The notes beneath the pieces are model-generated. The model was not told the DNA's origin. It saw only the letters and a list, made by a program, of their open reading frames with translations, and ran no database searches. This document shows, piece after piece, positions 20,385-29,055 of a stretch of DNA of 64,000 nucleotides. Within the stretch, counting starts at the first letter, position 1, and each line of letters opens with the position of its first letter. A program made the translations under genes and the position numbers. Source of the stretch: JAGRKR01 sp041397725 (GTDB taxonomy: Bacteria > Pseudomonadota > Alphaproteobacteria > Rhizobiales > Hyphomicrobiaceae); NCBI GenBank assembly GCA_041397725.1, contig JAWKVZ010000009.1:62001-126000 (forward strand), read 5' to 3'.

Positions 20385-21167
20385 ATGCGACCGAGCGACC
20401 GTGAACTGGGCGGGGTCCTGCGCGATCATTGGCCACCGGGCCGCGCCGACCTGCCCAAGTATCAGCAGATCCGCATCGCGCTCATGGAGGCGATACGCAG
20501 CGGCCGATGGGCGGAAGGCGCGCGGCTGCCGACCGAGGAAGAGCTCGTCGCGCTCACGGGGTGCAGCCTCGGCACGGTGCAGCGCGCCGTGCGCATGCTG
20601 GCCGACGACGGAATTCTGTTGCGCCGGCAGGGGAGCGGTACGTTCGTCGCCAGTGCGAGCTGGCGCATCTCGGAGCCGTGGCACTTCCAGTTCTTCGACG
20701 AGGACAGCGAGACGCTGTTGCCGGCCTATCCGAAGGTCCTAGCGCGGGAATGGACGAAGCAACGGGGGCCGTGGACTCGCTTCCTCGGGGCCGCCAGCGC
20801 CTCACTGCTGCGCATCGACCGCGCGATCAACGTCAATCACGAGTTCACCGCCTTCAGCCGCTTTTTCGTGGCGGGCGATCAGGCGAAGCTCATGGAGGCG
20901 CTGCCTGTCGACGAGTTGCACGGCGCCAACTTCCGATTGCTGCTTTGCGAGCGCTGCCGGATGCCGATCGCCCGGATCGAGCATGCCGTCTCGCTCGTCC
21001 AGGCAACCGGCGAGCTGGCGCGTCAGGTCCGCACGCCCCGGAAGGAAGCGCTGCTGCGGGTTGAGATCAGGGCGACGGCGGTGCCCGGCGAGCCATTCTA
21101 TTTCCAGGAGCTCTTCTCGCCGCCCACCACGCGCAAGCTCTGGCTGCCGAATGTCGGGCGGAGCTGA
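20385..21167 (+). CDS. GntR-family transcriptional regulator
   Basis: 260 residues. The N-terminal winged helix (about residues 20-90) reads KYQQIRIALMEAIRSGRW, LPTEEELVALTGCSLGTVQR, and GILLRRQGSGTFVA, which is the GntR pattern. The C-terminal half (about 100-245) resembles the ligand-binding UTRA domain of the HutC subgroup. ATG at 20385 is preceded by AGGAAG; an in-frame ATG at 20343 is the alternative. Divergent from the ABC/hydrolase operon, which it probably represses until a ligand binds. Confidence 0.88.
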   Translation: MRPSDRELGGVLRDHWPPGRADLPKYQQIRIALMEAIRSGRWAEGARLPTEEELVALTGCSLGTVQRAVRMLADDGILLRRQGSGTFVASASWRISEPWHFQFFDEDSETLLPAYPKVLAREWTKQRGPWTRFLGAASASLLRIDRAINVNHEFTAFSRFFVAGDQAKLMEALPVDELHGANFRLLLCERCRMPIARIEHAVSLVQATGELARQVRTPRKEALLRVEIRATAVPGEPFYFQELFSPPTTRKLWLPNVGRS

Positions 21168-21307
21168 TCCGGACGGCAAGCAGGAAGCGGGACCGGATTG
21201 CAGCTCGCTCGACCGGCTGCCGCATCCGCATCCCCTGCATCCTCTGAGCTACCGTCAGGCCGCCACGGGCCGCCCGCGGTGGGACTGGAGGCCAGCCCCC
21301 CGGCTGC

Positions 21308-22480
21308 TCACTTCACCGGGCAGAGTTCGAAGGCCTTGATCAGCGCGTCACGCTTGCTTGGGTAGCGTCCGATGGGGGCGCCACCCTTGGCGTGCACGTC
21401 GATGTAGGTGTCGGCCATGGTCTGCTCGAAGCCGTCGAGGACCTGCAAGGCGGTGTAATGCACCTCGTCGTCCCTGGTCGACTTGATCAGGATGGCCTTC
21501 TCGCCGCCATAGCTCGCTGTCCAGACGCGGCACTTGGCGGGGTCTGCGGCTGGCGCGGGGACATGCGGCGGCGAGATCGTGCGCAGACCGACCTTCACGG
21601 CGGCCGTGCCGCCGATGCCGGGTGTACCGTCGGGCGCGGGGAGACGGCGCGCGGCAGGCGCAGCCTTCTCGTCGGGCCTGGCGGTCGCGAGCTTGATCCG
21701 CTCCGGCGACGGCTTGATGCTCGGCTTCGGCTTGCGCGTTTCGGCGACGACGGTCGGCTCGCTGTCGCGGCCGTTGCAGTACTTGGAGAAGAAGCGATCG
21801 GCGACCCAGGCGATGGAGCGTCCGTAGCGACGATCAACGGCCCAGCGGCGCGTCAGGTCGTTGAACGTGACGGTCCGCCCGAGCCGGAGCGAGATGGCGA
21901 TTATCTGATCCTGCATATCGGCGGTGCGCTTGGCCACGGGCTTCGCCACACGCTCGCCGGAGTAGGCGACAAGGTGCTGGATCTGGCCGAGCACGCCGGC
22001 CGAAACGGTCGGGAAAGCGTCGCCGGGAACGCCGCCGCCGGTCGTGCCGATGCCGGCGAAGTTGTTCTGGGAGATGCGAACGTCACCCCAGCGTCCGCCG
22101 CCGGTCTTGTAGCTCAGGAAGTTCGTCTCGAGCAGCATCTGGAAGAAGGCATAGTCCCAGCGGACGCGCCACGCCTCACCGTGCTGGCGATAGTAGTAGG
22201 CGATGCGCTTGAACTGCGGGTAGAGCCGGGGATTGCGATCCGCGAGGAACGCCATCAGCCGGTCCGGCGTCACGCACGCCGGCACGCGATTGGCGGCGGA
22301 GATGCGGATCGGCGGCAACTTCTGTGCGTTCGGCGGCGCCAGCCAGGCGACCTTCTTGGCGCCGCGCTTGCGCCGACGCGCGTCGCTCGTATCGGTCATC
22401 GTCGTGGCGGCGATGACGAAGATGCTCGCGCCCAGGATGATCCGGGCGAGTTTCGACGGCCTCACGCTCCACGCCACCAT
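21308..22480 (-). CDS. Exported glucosaminidase-like protein (paralogue A)
   Basis: 390 residues. N-terminal hydrophobic signal or anchor (LARIILGASIFVIAATTM). Residues about 55-230 form a domain with VPACVTPDRLMAFL, WDYAFFQMLLETN and SQNNFAGIGTTGGG; the E-T-N and NNFAG patterns match lysozyme-like glucosaminidases, suggesting peptidoglycan binding or cleavage. A Lys/Pro-rich linker follows, then a C-terminal domain (CRVWTASYGGEKAILIKS to KAFELCPVK). The start at ATG 22480 has GAGGGAAG in front of it. Shares its whole plan with the next gene upstream. Confidence 0.72.
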   Translation of the reverse strand: MVAWSVRPSKLARIILGASIFVIAATTMTDTSDARRRKRGAKKVAWLAPPNAQKLPPIRISAANRVPACVTPDRLMAFLADRNPRLYPQFKRIAYYYRQHGEAWRVRWDYAFFQMLLETNFLSYKTGGGRWGDVRISQNNFAGIGTTGGGVPGDAFPTVSAGVLGQIQHLVAYSGERVAKPVAKRTADMQDQIIAISLRLGRTVTFNDLTRRWAVDRRYGRSIAWVADRFFSKYCNGRDSEPTVVAETRKPKPSIKPSPERIKLATARPDEKAAPAARRLPAPDGTPGIGGTAAVKVGLRTISPPHVPAPAADPAKCRVWTASYGGEKAILIKSTRDDEVHYTALQVLDGFEQTMADTYIDVHAKGGAPIGRYPSKRDALIKAFELCPVK

Positions 22481-22543
22481 GGACACAACTTCCCTCATGC
22501 AACTTTCGACGGCCCCGCGAGGACTGCCCGCGAGCCTGACCGA

Positions 22544-23743
22544 TCAACCCTCAGGGCAGAGCTCGAACGCCTTCTGCATGGCCTTGGCCTGCTCCTTGTA
22601 GCGGGCGAGCAGTGCCCCGCCGCGGGCGTAGGCCTCGATGAAGGCCTTGGTCTCGCGCTCCTCGGCCCCTTCGTTCACGTCGAGGACGGTGTAGTTCACG
22701 ACAGCGCCGGTGACCGACTTGATGAGCGTGGCGCGCTTGCCGCCGTAGCTGGCCGTCCAGATGCGGCAGGGCTGCATGGCGGGCACGGGCTTGGGCACGG
22801 GCAGACGGGCGACGCCGCCGGCGGAAGCCGTGACCAGCGGGGCGGCCGGCTTGCGGGCAGGACGCTTTGCGGCGGGCGCCTCGGGGGCGGCCGGCTTGAC
22901 GACGGCCGGCGCGACAGGCGGCGTTACGGCCGGTGGCGGAGTCGGCGGCGTGACGGCCTTGGCCAATTTGGCCGCGCCGAGGCTCGAGCGCGTCGGCACA
23001 TCAGGCGAAGGCCCGGTCAGCTCCTCGAGGGTCTTGGGTTTGGCTGGGGCTTGCGGGCGGACCTTGGAGACCTGCATGGTTTCGCCGTCGAGACCGCCAT
23101 CCGGATCGGCGATCTTGCAGAAATCGTCGAAGAACATCTTGGCCATCTGCTCGATGCCGCGATGGTAGGGGCGGTCCTTCGGGGCCCATTTGCCGAGAAG
23201 GTCGCGATAGGTGACGGGGCGCCGCAGACGCTGCGCCCAGGGATGCACGATCTTCCACTCCTGCACCTTGCGGGTGCGCTCCGCGACGGGGGCCTTGGAC
23301 GTGACGCCGGCGTAGAGCAGGATGTGCTGGAGATGGGCGAGGGCGCCCGTCTGGATGTCGTCGAAGGATTCGCCCTCGTCATCGTCGCCGACGGCGCCGA
23401 GACCGGCGAAATTGTTCTGATCCGGGCTGACTCCGCCACGGCGTGCCTTGCCTTCCTTGAACAGAGAGTTCGTCTCCACCAGCATCTGGAAATAGGCGAA
23501 GTCCCAGCGCACTCCCAGGGCGCGGCCATGCTTGCGGTAGGCGCGCGCGACCTCCTCGAAGCGGCGGTCAACGGAGGGGTTCAGGCTCTTCACCATCGCG
23601 TTGAGCCGACCCGGCGTGACGCAGGCCGGCACCGGATTGGAGGCGCTGACGAGGATCTCGGGGAGCTTGGCCGCGAAGGCCTGAGAGGGGAGGGCAAGGA
23701 GAACTGGCAACGCGAGACTGATGGCTCTTACACCCAACTTCAT
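22544..23743 (-). CDS. Exported glucosaminidase-like protein (paralogue B)
   Basis: 399 residues from ATG 23743, which starts a signal peptide (MKLGVRAISLALPVLLALPS, cleavage after AFA). Domain plan equals that of its neighbour: VPACVTPGRLNAMV, WDFAYFQMLVETN, DQNNFAGLGAVGDD, a long Pro/Ala/Lys linker (about residues 235-315), then CRIWTASYGGKRATLIKS and KAFELCPEG. The shared C-terminal domain has two bracketing cysteines that may form a disulfide. Both proteins lie on the same strand 63 bases apart, presumably an operon born by duplication. Confidence 0.72.
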   Translation of the reverse strand: MKLGVRAISLALPVLLALPSQAFAAKLPEILVSASNPVPACVTPGRLNAMVKSLNPSVDRRFEEVARAYRKHGRALGVRWDFAYFQMLVETNSLFKEGKARRGGVSPDQNNFAGLGAVGDDDEGESFDDIQTGALAHLQHILLYAGVTSKAPVAERTRKVQEWKIVHPWAQRLRRPVTYRDLLGKWAPKDRPYHRGIEQMAKMFFDDFCKIADPDGGLDGETMQVSKVRPQAPAKPKTLEELTGPSPDVPTRSSLGAAKLAKAVTPPTPPPAVTPPVAPAVVKPAAPEAPAAKRPARKPAAPLVTASAGGVARLPVPKPVPAMQPCRIWTASYGGKRATLIKSVTGAVVNYTVLDVNEGAEERETKAFIEAYARGGALLARYKEQAKAMQKAFELCPEG

Positions 23744-23951
23744 GACACACCCGAACCTGACTATGCGTTTGGCGTCCCGGAACGACACGGACACTTTCTT
23801 AGTCTTCTTTCTAGGCCATTAACGTAAACGACCCGTTTCCGTGCCGGCAGCTATGAGCTTCATTGTCTTGAGGTTTTGGGCCTCAGTGTGGGGTGCATGA
23901 GGCTCAATTGTGGCAATGCGGCCGTAATGGCGTCCGGGAGGGAGAAATCGC

Positions 23952-24380
23952 TCAGTCGGCGCTGCGCGACGCGGCGCGGAAGCGCTCGATGGCGATGCCG
24001 ACGGCGGCGGCATTGGCGAAGGCATCGGGCTTCTCGATGCGGAGCCGCGCCGACTGCACGCGCGGATCGGCGAGGCACAGTTCGGCCAGCTTTTCCGCCA
24101 GCGTTTCCAACAGGTTGATGTGCTCGCCCCGGCAGAACGCCTCGATTCGCCGCACGACGGTCTCGTAGCAGACGACCGAGGCAAGATCGTCGGAGTGGTG
24201 GGCGGTGCGGTCGTCATCGACCGTCAGATCGACCGAGATGATCAGCCGCTGCGGCTGCAACTTCTCGTGTGCGTGCACGCCGATCCGCGCCATCACCGTC
24301 AGCCGATCGATGAACACGTGGCGCAGGCCGCCGAGCGCGCGCGGCGACTGCGAGGGACTGGCTGAAGTGGTGTCGTTCAT
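23952..24380 (-). CDS. folB: Dihydroneopterin aldolase
   Basis: 142 residues. Cleaves dihydroneopterin to hydroxymethyldihydropterin and glycolaldehyde in folate synthesis; may also epimerise. The tunnelling-fold pattern is seen: HVFIDRLTVMARIGVHAHEK, SVDLTVDD, LASVVCYETVVRRI, HINLLETLAEKLAE (active-site Glu region) and ARLRIEKPDAF. ATG at 24380 follows a weak ribosome-binding site. Next to an SDR gene with a pteridine-reductase motif. Confidence 0.92.
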   Translation of the reverse strand: MNDTTSASPSQSPRALGGLRHVFIDRLTVMARIGVHAHEKLQPQRLIISVDLTVDDDRTAHHSDDLASVVCYETVVRRIEAFCRGEHINLLETLAEKLAELCLADPRVQSARLRIEKPDAFANAAAVGIAIERFRAASRSAD

Positions 24381-24531
24381 CGGCTCGGTGTTCCGTGCAT
24401 CTCGGCTGTGATGCGGTTGGCGGCGGAAAGGTCCTGCAGGCGCGCCTGGCAGGCGATGGCGGGTGCCGCGTCTCGGTGCAGGCGCCCCGTGGCTGCTGCT
24501 GGCGACGCCGGCATTGCCTGGCACCCGGTGC

Positions 24532-25263
24532 TCATGGCGCCAGATGCTCGCCTCCGTCGAGCGCGATCATCTGCCCTGTCATGGACGGTGCGTCAATGAT
24601 GAAGCGGACGGCGGCGGCGATCTCCTCGGGGCTCGTCTGGCGCGCGAGAGGGGTCGCACGCCACTCCCGATCGAATTCCGCCTCGGTCTGGTGGATGTTG
24701 CGCAGCACAGGACCGGGGCCGACGGCATTGACGCGAATCGCCGGGGCCAGCGCCTTCGCCAGCATCTGCGTGGTGGCCCAGAGCGCCGCCTTCGCGGCCG
24801 TGTAGGAGAAGAAATCGGGTGTCAGGCGCCAGACACGCTGGTCGATAACGTTCACGATCGTCCCCGTCGCGCCGCGGGGGAGCCGCTGGGCAAAGGCCCG
24901 CGACAGGAACACAGGCGCATCCAGGTTGACGGACATATGACGGCGCCAACTCTCGGCCGTCAGGGCGTGGATCGTGTCGTGTTCGAACAGCGATGCGTTG
25001 TTGATGAGGCAACTCACCGGGCCGAGGTGCTCGGCGCAGGCGCTGACGAGGCCGTCCAGCGCGCCGGGATCGTCGAGGTCGGCTGCCAGGGCGACGGCGC
25101 GGCCGCCAGCGCCGGTGACCTCATCGACCAGCGTGCGGGCGTCCGCGGCCGAGCGATTGTAGTGGACCCCCACAGCCCAGCCGGTGCGCGCCAGATCAAG
25201 GGCGATGGCCCGGCCGATGCGGCGACTGGCTCCGGTCACGAGTGCGGTTCGTTCTGCTTCCAT
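24532..25263 (-). CDS. SDR oxidoreductase, FolM-like pteridine reductase
   Basis: 243 residues. The cofactor loop T10-G-A-S-R-R15-I-G17 fits the TGx3RxG signature that marks pteridine reductases (PTR1, FolM) among short-chain dehydrogenases, and HYNRSAADA suits NADPH. Catalytic Tyr and Lys are in SYTAAKAAL. Immediately upstream of folB (151-base gap) on the same strand, so the likely role is reduction of dihydrofolate or dihydromonapterin. Other SDR substrates cannot be excluded. Confidence 0.8.
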   Translation of the reverse strand: MEAERTALVTGASRRIGRAIALDLARTGWAVGVHYNRSAADARTLVDEVTGAGGRAVALAADLDDPGALDGLVSACAEHLGPVSCLINNASLFEHDTIHALTAESWRRHMSVNLDAPVFLSRAFAQRLPRGATGTIVNVIDQRVWRLTPDFFSYTAAKAALWATTQMLAKALAPAIRVNAVGPGPVLRNIHQTEAEFDREWRATPLARQTSPEEIAAAVRFIIDAPSMTGQMIALDGGEHLAP

Positions 25264-25767
25264 GACGTTGCCTTGCAGGATATCGCGGCTGTCGGAGCGT
25301 GCTGAGCGCCACCGGTCTGGCCGCCACCCCGCCCGGGCTGTTGCGGCCGGGATGGGCCACGATCGGGCGGCCCATCCCCCGAGTCGAGCCACGCTCATCA
25401 CCCTGTAGCGCTAGCGACTTCCCCCGGGAGAATCAACGCCAAGACCGCCGCGCTCCGTAAGCTGCCCATAAAACAGCGGCGTTGACGAAGTATTCGGCAT
25501 CTCCGTGCATAAAAAACAGGCACATTCTGCTCCAAAAAACATCATTCTTTTCAATGCGTTGCAGTGCAACAACAGATGATCCGGAAAGTCCGCAAAAACT
25601 ACTTGTCGTCGTTGCGTCATGGGGCGGAAGCAGTCAACCCTGGCGTCAGGCTCACACGGCGGAGTTGGCCCGGTTTCAACGCCAGCACCGCACCAGGGGC
25701 GAACCAGGGCAGCTGCCGGAGCATCGGCAGGCCAGAGATCGGACGCAGAGAGGGGCAAGGCAACACA
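25264..25767. other. Intergenic region upstream of the porin
   Basis: No gene is supported. From 25490 to 25610 the DNA is clearly AT-richer (runs such as ATAAAAAACAGG and CCAAAAAACATC), as expected for a strong promoter and leader. TTGACG at 25482-25487 is a possible -35, but its -10 partner is poor. GTTGC-AGT-GCAAC (25558-25570) is a short palindrome and may be an operator. Confidence 0.4.
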
Positions 25768-26634
25768 ATGTCGAAGACGAAACTCGGAACAGCCTGCGTG
25801 GCAGGCCTTTTCATGATGGCGACGAGCCCGGCCTTCGCCGGCAGCGTCAAGGACGGGCCGTTGCCTGAGCCGAAGCGCGAGATCCAGATCTCGGCCAATA
25901 TCGGCGTCACCACCGACTACGTGTTCCGCGGCTTCTCGCAGACCGCCCAGAACCCGGCGCTGCAGGGCGGCGTCGACGTGACCTGGAAGTGGCTCTACCT
26001 GGGCATGTGGGCGTCGAACCTCGACTTCCTGCAGGTTCCCAATGCCGCCGGCACCTCCCAGGTCAATCTCGCCAGCGTCGAGATCGACTGGTACGGCGGC
26101 GTCAAGATCCCACTCGGCCCGGTCGAGCTCGATCTCGGCCTCATCTATTACACCTATCCCGGCGCCTACGACAAAGTGACGGCCGGAAACCCCGCTCAGC
26201 GGGAACTCGACTACCTCGAGATCAAGGCGGGCGTCTCCGGCTCTCTCGTGAAGGACGTCTGGACCGCCGGCCTGACGGTGTTCTACTCGCCCGAATACAC
26301 GAACAAGACCGGTGCCACCTGGACCATCGAGGGCACGACTGCCGTGACCCTGCCGAAGATGTGGATCTTCACGCCGACCATCTCCGGCACGCTCGGCTAC
26401 CAGACCGGAGATGATGCCCGCTACCAGGTGCTCGTGGGCAACGGCGCCGACGATTACCTCTACTGGAATGCCGGTATAGCGCTCGCGGTCGACAAGCTGA
26501 CGCTGGACTTCCGCTACTGGGATACGAACATCAAGAGCAACAACGCCGGTGCGGGCTTCGCCAACCGGTTCTGCCAGGGCCCGGCGTTCCAGTGCGACGA
26601 GCGCTTCGTGGCGACGGCCAAGATCACGTTCTAA
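25768..26634 (+). CDS. TorF-family outer-membrane porin
   Basis: 288 residues: signal peptide (MSKTKLGTACVAGLFMMATS, cleavage after AFA) then a beta-barrel of alternating hydrophobic strands beginning ISANIGVTTDYVFRGFSQT, the hallmark of the Gcw_chp/TorF family, and ending with an aromatic Phe (TAKITF) as outer-membrane proteins do. Forms a channel of unknown selectivity. AAGG is 8 bases before the ATG at 25768. A strong hairpin follows the gene. Confidence 0.9.
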   Translation: MSKTKLGTACVAGLFMMATSPAFAGSVKDGPLPEPKREIQISANIGVTTDYVFRGFSQTAQNPALQGGVDVTWKWLYLGMWASNLDFLQVPNAAGTSQVNLASVEIDWYGGVKIPLGPVELDLGLIYYTYPGAYDKVTAGNPAQRELDYLEIKAGVSGSLVKDVWTAGLTVFYSPEYTNKTGATWTIEGTTAVTLPKMWIFTPTISGTLGYQTGDDARYQVLVGNGADDYLYWNAGIALAVDKLTLDFRYWDTNIKSNNAGAGFANRFCQGPAFQCDERFVATAKITF

Positions 26635-26701
26635 CCCCGTCGTACCGCACCTCTCGCGAGAGGGTGCACGGGGATCTCAGTCCCCCGATCCCCGAAGCTG
26701 A

Positions 26702-26729
26702 AGCGGCCGCCTCCCACCGGGCGGCCGCT
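26702..26729 (+). terminator. Hairpin downstream of the porin
   Basis: AGCGGCCGCC (26702-26711) and GGCGGCCGCT (26720-26729) are perfect 10-base arms around an 8-base loop, 67 bases after the porin stop. Only scattered Ts follow (CTTCGTTC), so termination efficiency is uncertain. Confidence 0.6.
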
Positions 26730-26872
26730 CTTCGTTCAAGGGGGCGATCGCGTTTTGCGGGCGGCCGGGAACGGCCCGGACGGGGGCGTTATCCCCAGAG
26801 GCCGCGAAGAAGCTTGCGGCTGCAATCGCCCGGTCACATAAGGATACAGGTCACCGGGCGGGGGAATCGTCG

Positions 26873-27661
26873 GTGCTTGTCGTCATAACCATCATGGTGC
26901 TCATCACGGTGCTGGTCGCGGGGCTGGTGCTGGTGCCCGGCATGCATCGAATGCTGCCGCGCCTGCGCCGGCGCGCGGATTCACCCCATGCCTTCGGCTA
27001 CAACACGGCATGGCTGGCCGTCCGCACCGAGAACACGAGTGCGCTGGCGGACGTGCTGGGGCTGGAGCAGGTGCGCGCCGCCAACTGGCGCTCGGGCATC
27101 GCCACCACCTATGACGATCGCTTCTCCGACAGCCTGCTGTTCGTGTCGCCACCCGTCGATGGCTGGTCCTTCGTCGTGGGCATCGCCTTGCCGACTCCGG
27201 TGGGCCGGCGCTTCGTGGACAAGGCCATGCCGCTGCTGCTCGACCTCGCCAAGATCTATCCGGAGGTGCAGTATTTCGTGACCTGCCCACCGATCGGCCT
27301 GACCGCCTGGGCGCGTCTTGCCGGGGGACGACTGATGCGCGCCTACGCGGCCGGCGAGGACGGTGTCCTGTGGAACAAGGGCAAGGCGTCGAAGGATGAG
27401 CCGGCCGTTGCGACGCGTGCTCGGGCCGGGCGCGCGCGCGCTGGCGAGGACGTTGGCGCCGAGGATCCCGCGCATGTTCCCGGCGAGGACGATGTGCTGC
27501 GTCTGGCAGGCTTGTGGAGCCTTGACCCGACGAAGCTCGAGCAGGTGGGACGCAAGCTGGGGCCGGGTCTGATCGGGGAGGCGCCGCTCCGCTGGCGTCC
27601 GGAGCGGCTGAAGGGCGCGGCGGCCCTGCGCCGGAGCGCTCGGGCCGAGGCGACGCGCTAG
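26873..27661 (+). CDS. Membrane-anchored protein of unknown function
   Basis: 262 residues from GTG 26873, after GGGGG. One N-terminal hydrophobic segment (VVITIMVLITVLVAGLVLVP) is probably a membrane anchor. The soluble part has a conserved-looking core with NTAWLAVRTENTSALADVLG, SPPVDGWSFVVG and YPEVQYFVTCPPIGLTAWA, reminiscent of an uncharacterised family scattered across bacteria. The C-terminus is Arg/Ala-rich and likely disordered. No neighbour suggests a role. Confidence 0.6.
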   Translation: MLVVITIMVLITVLVAGLVLVPGMHRMLPRLRRRADSPHAFGYNTAWLAVRTENTSALADVLGLEQVRAANWRSGIATTYDDRFSDSLLFVSPPVDGWSFVVGIALPTPVGRRFVDKAMPLLLDLAKIYPEVQYFVTCPPIGLTAWARLAGGRLMRAYAAGEDGVLWNKGKASKDEPAVATRARAGRARAGEDVGAEDPAHVPGEDDVLRLAGLWSLDPTKLEQVGRKLGPGLIGEAPLRWRPERLKGAAALRRSARAEATR

Positions 27662-27714
27662 GGGGCGATCGGTCGAGACGGGGGCGGAGGCCCGCGCTTC
27701 GCCGGTCCGTGGAT

Positions 27715-27957
27715 CTAGAGCACGTTGTGCGAGCCGTCGCAGAAGGGCTGGTCGTCGGTCGATTTGCACCCACACAGGTTGACCGTACCCGTGGCGCTGG
27801 CCACAAAACGCACCGGCTCCAGTCCCGTGCCCCTGTGCGAGCCGTCGCAGAACGGCTGCTTCTTCGAACGGCCGCAACTGCACCAGGAGTAGGTCCGGCC
27901 GCCTTCCAGCGTCACCTGATAGGGGCAGAGTTGCGCGGGGATCGGATCATCAGCCAT
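27715..27957 (-). CDS. Dual CDGSH-type iron-sulfur protein
   Basis: 80 residues with two CDGSH motifs: CSCGRSKKQPFCDGSH and CGCKSTDDQPFCDGSH. Each binds a redox-active 2Fe-2S cluster by three Cys and one His. Such small bacterial proteins are linked to iron, redox or sulfur homeostasis. An AAAGGAGG ribosome-binding site fixes the start at ATG 27957. It lies downstream of soxYZ on the same strand but beyond a clear terminator, so it is probably a separate transcript. Confidence 0.92.
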   Translation of the reverse strand: MADDPIPAQLCPYQVTLEGGRTYSWCSCGRSKKQPFCDGSHRGTGLEPVRFVASATGTVNLCGCKSTDDQPFCDGSHNVL

Positions 27958-28180
27958 GACGGCCTCCTTTGCCACGGGGCGGCGGCAGCCCGCGCGCCCA
28001 ATCTCGTCGGCCGCGTCGCGGCTTGCTGGTGCTCGGTGCGTGTCGACCGGGGAGCAGGAAAGGCGGACAGGGCGACGCGCGGTATGCTGGCGATCTTCAC
28101 GCGTGGCGCGGCGAGGTCAAGGGGCGATGGTGACGCTCCCTGTCGAAAGGCGCCTGGCGCCTGGCCGCGGCCCGCCAAAG

Positions 28181-28206
28181 CAAAGAGCCCGGATCGCTCC
28201 GGGCTC
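28181..28206 (-). terminator. Intrinsic terminator of soxYZ
   Basis: Read on the minus strand, GAGCCCGGA-GCGA-TCCGGGCTC forms a 9-base stem with a tetraloop, followed by CTCTTTGCTTT. It begins 28 bases past the soxZ stop. Good intrinsic terminator, separating soxYZ from the CDGSH gene. Confidence 0.8.
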
Positions 28207-28233
28207 CTCGGGTGGCGCAGTATCGGCGGACCG

Positions 28234-28554
28234 TCAGCCGACCTTGATGGACTTCTTGTCCGAGTAGGTCTTGCCGGCGTCGTCCACCCAGGTGAACTGC
28301 ATCTCTCCAGGACCCGCCACCTTCATGAAGAAGGCGAGGTAGGGGTTGGAGGAAATGCCCGGATGGATCTTCGCGCTGAAGACCTCCTTGCCGTTGAAGG
28401 TCGCGGTGAACTTGTTGATGATGTTGCGCGGGATGAGCTTGCCATCACCGCCCTTGCGCTGTCCCGTCTCCATGGTGTGCTGGATCAGGGTCTTGATCTC
28501 GATGACCTCGCCGGCCTTGGCGGAGCTGGGAATCTTGATGCGTGGCTTCGACAT
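28234..28554 (-). CDS. soxZ: Sulfur-carrier complex subunit SoxZ
   Basis: 106 residues, the usual size. SoxZ forms a heterodimer with SoxY, whose C-terminal cysteine carries the sulfur substrate in the periplasm. Characteristic sequence: PRIKIPSSAKAGEVIEIKTLI at the N-terminus, HTMETGQRK, PRNIINKFTATFNGKEVF, and KVAGPGEMQFTWVDD. It has no signal peptide of its own; SoxZ is exported with Tat-dependent SoxY. 18 bases downstream of soxY, same operon. Confidence 0.96.
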   Translation of the reverse strand: MSKPRIKIPSSAKAGEVIEIKTLIQHTMETGQRKGGDGKLIPRNIINKFTATFNGKEVFSAKIHPGISSNPYLAFFMKVAGPGEMQFTWVDDAGKTYSDKKSIKVG

Positions 28555-28572
28555 TGTTGCTTTCCTCCCTGA

Positions 28573-29055
28573 TCAGCCGCCGCAGCCGCCGATCGTGACC
28601 TTGACCAGGCGCTTGCCCATGTAGAACTTGCCGTCGCTCATCTGCGCGACGACGAGCACGTCCTGCGTCTTGCCGAGCCGCATGCGGCTGGAGACGCCCG
28701 CCTTGCCCGAGGCCGGCGTGAAGTTGAACGACGCCACATGCGGCAGCGGATTGCCGGTCGAGATCACGTGCACGGTCTTGACGTAATCCTTGTCGGTCAT
28801 GGGGCTGTCCACGGCCACGGAGAAGGGCACCGTATTGCCGTTCTCGGCGATCTCGGGAAGCTGGATCGTGATCTTGGCGGTTGCGGGCGTGGCGTCGCCG
28901 GCGATCTCCTTGAGCAGGGCCTGCCAGCCACCACTCTTCTGTTGGGCGTGAGCCATCGAGCCCAGCGGCACAATCGCCGCGAGGGCCGCGACAGCCGCGG
29001 ATCCCAAGACAAAGTCTCGGCGATCGAGCTGTTCGAGCCTGATCATGTCGCGCAT
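28573..29055 (-). CDS. soxY: Sulfur-carrier complex subunit SoxY
   Basis: 160 residues. Tat signal LDRRDFVLGSAAVAALAAIV, then the beta-sandwich, ending in the diagnostic swinging arm TIGGCGG, whose cysteine binds thiosulfate, sulfide or polysulfide covalently. GAGAGGAAACA supports ATG 29055. soxXA, soxB and soxCD are not in the window, so SoxYZ may serve another pathway here, or these genes lie elsewhere. Divergent from the SoxS-like gene with about 390 bases between. Confidence 0.96.
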   Translation of the reverse strand: MRDMIRLEQLDRRDFVLGSAAVAALAAIVPLGSMAHAQQKSGGWQALLKEIAGDATPATAKITIQLPEIAENGNTVPFSVAVDSPMTDKDYVKTVHVISTGNPLPHVASFNFTPASGKAGVSSRMRLGKTQDVLVVAQMSDGKFYMGKRLVKVTIGGCGG

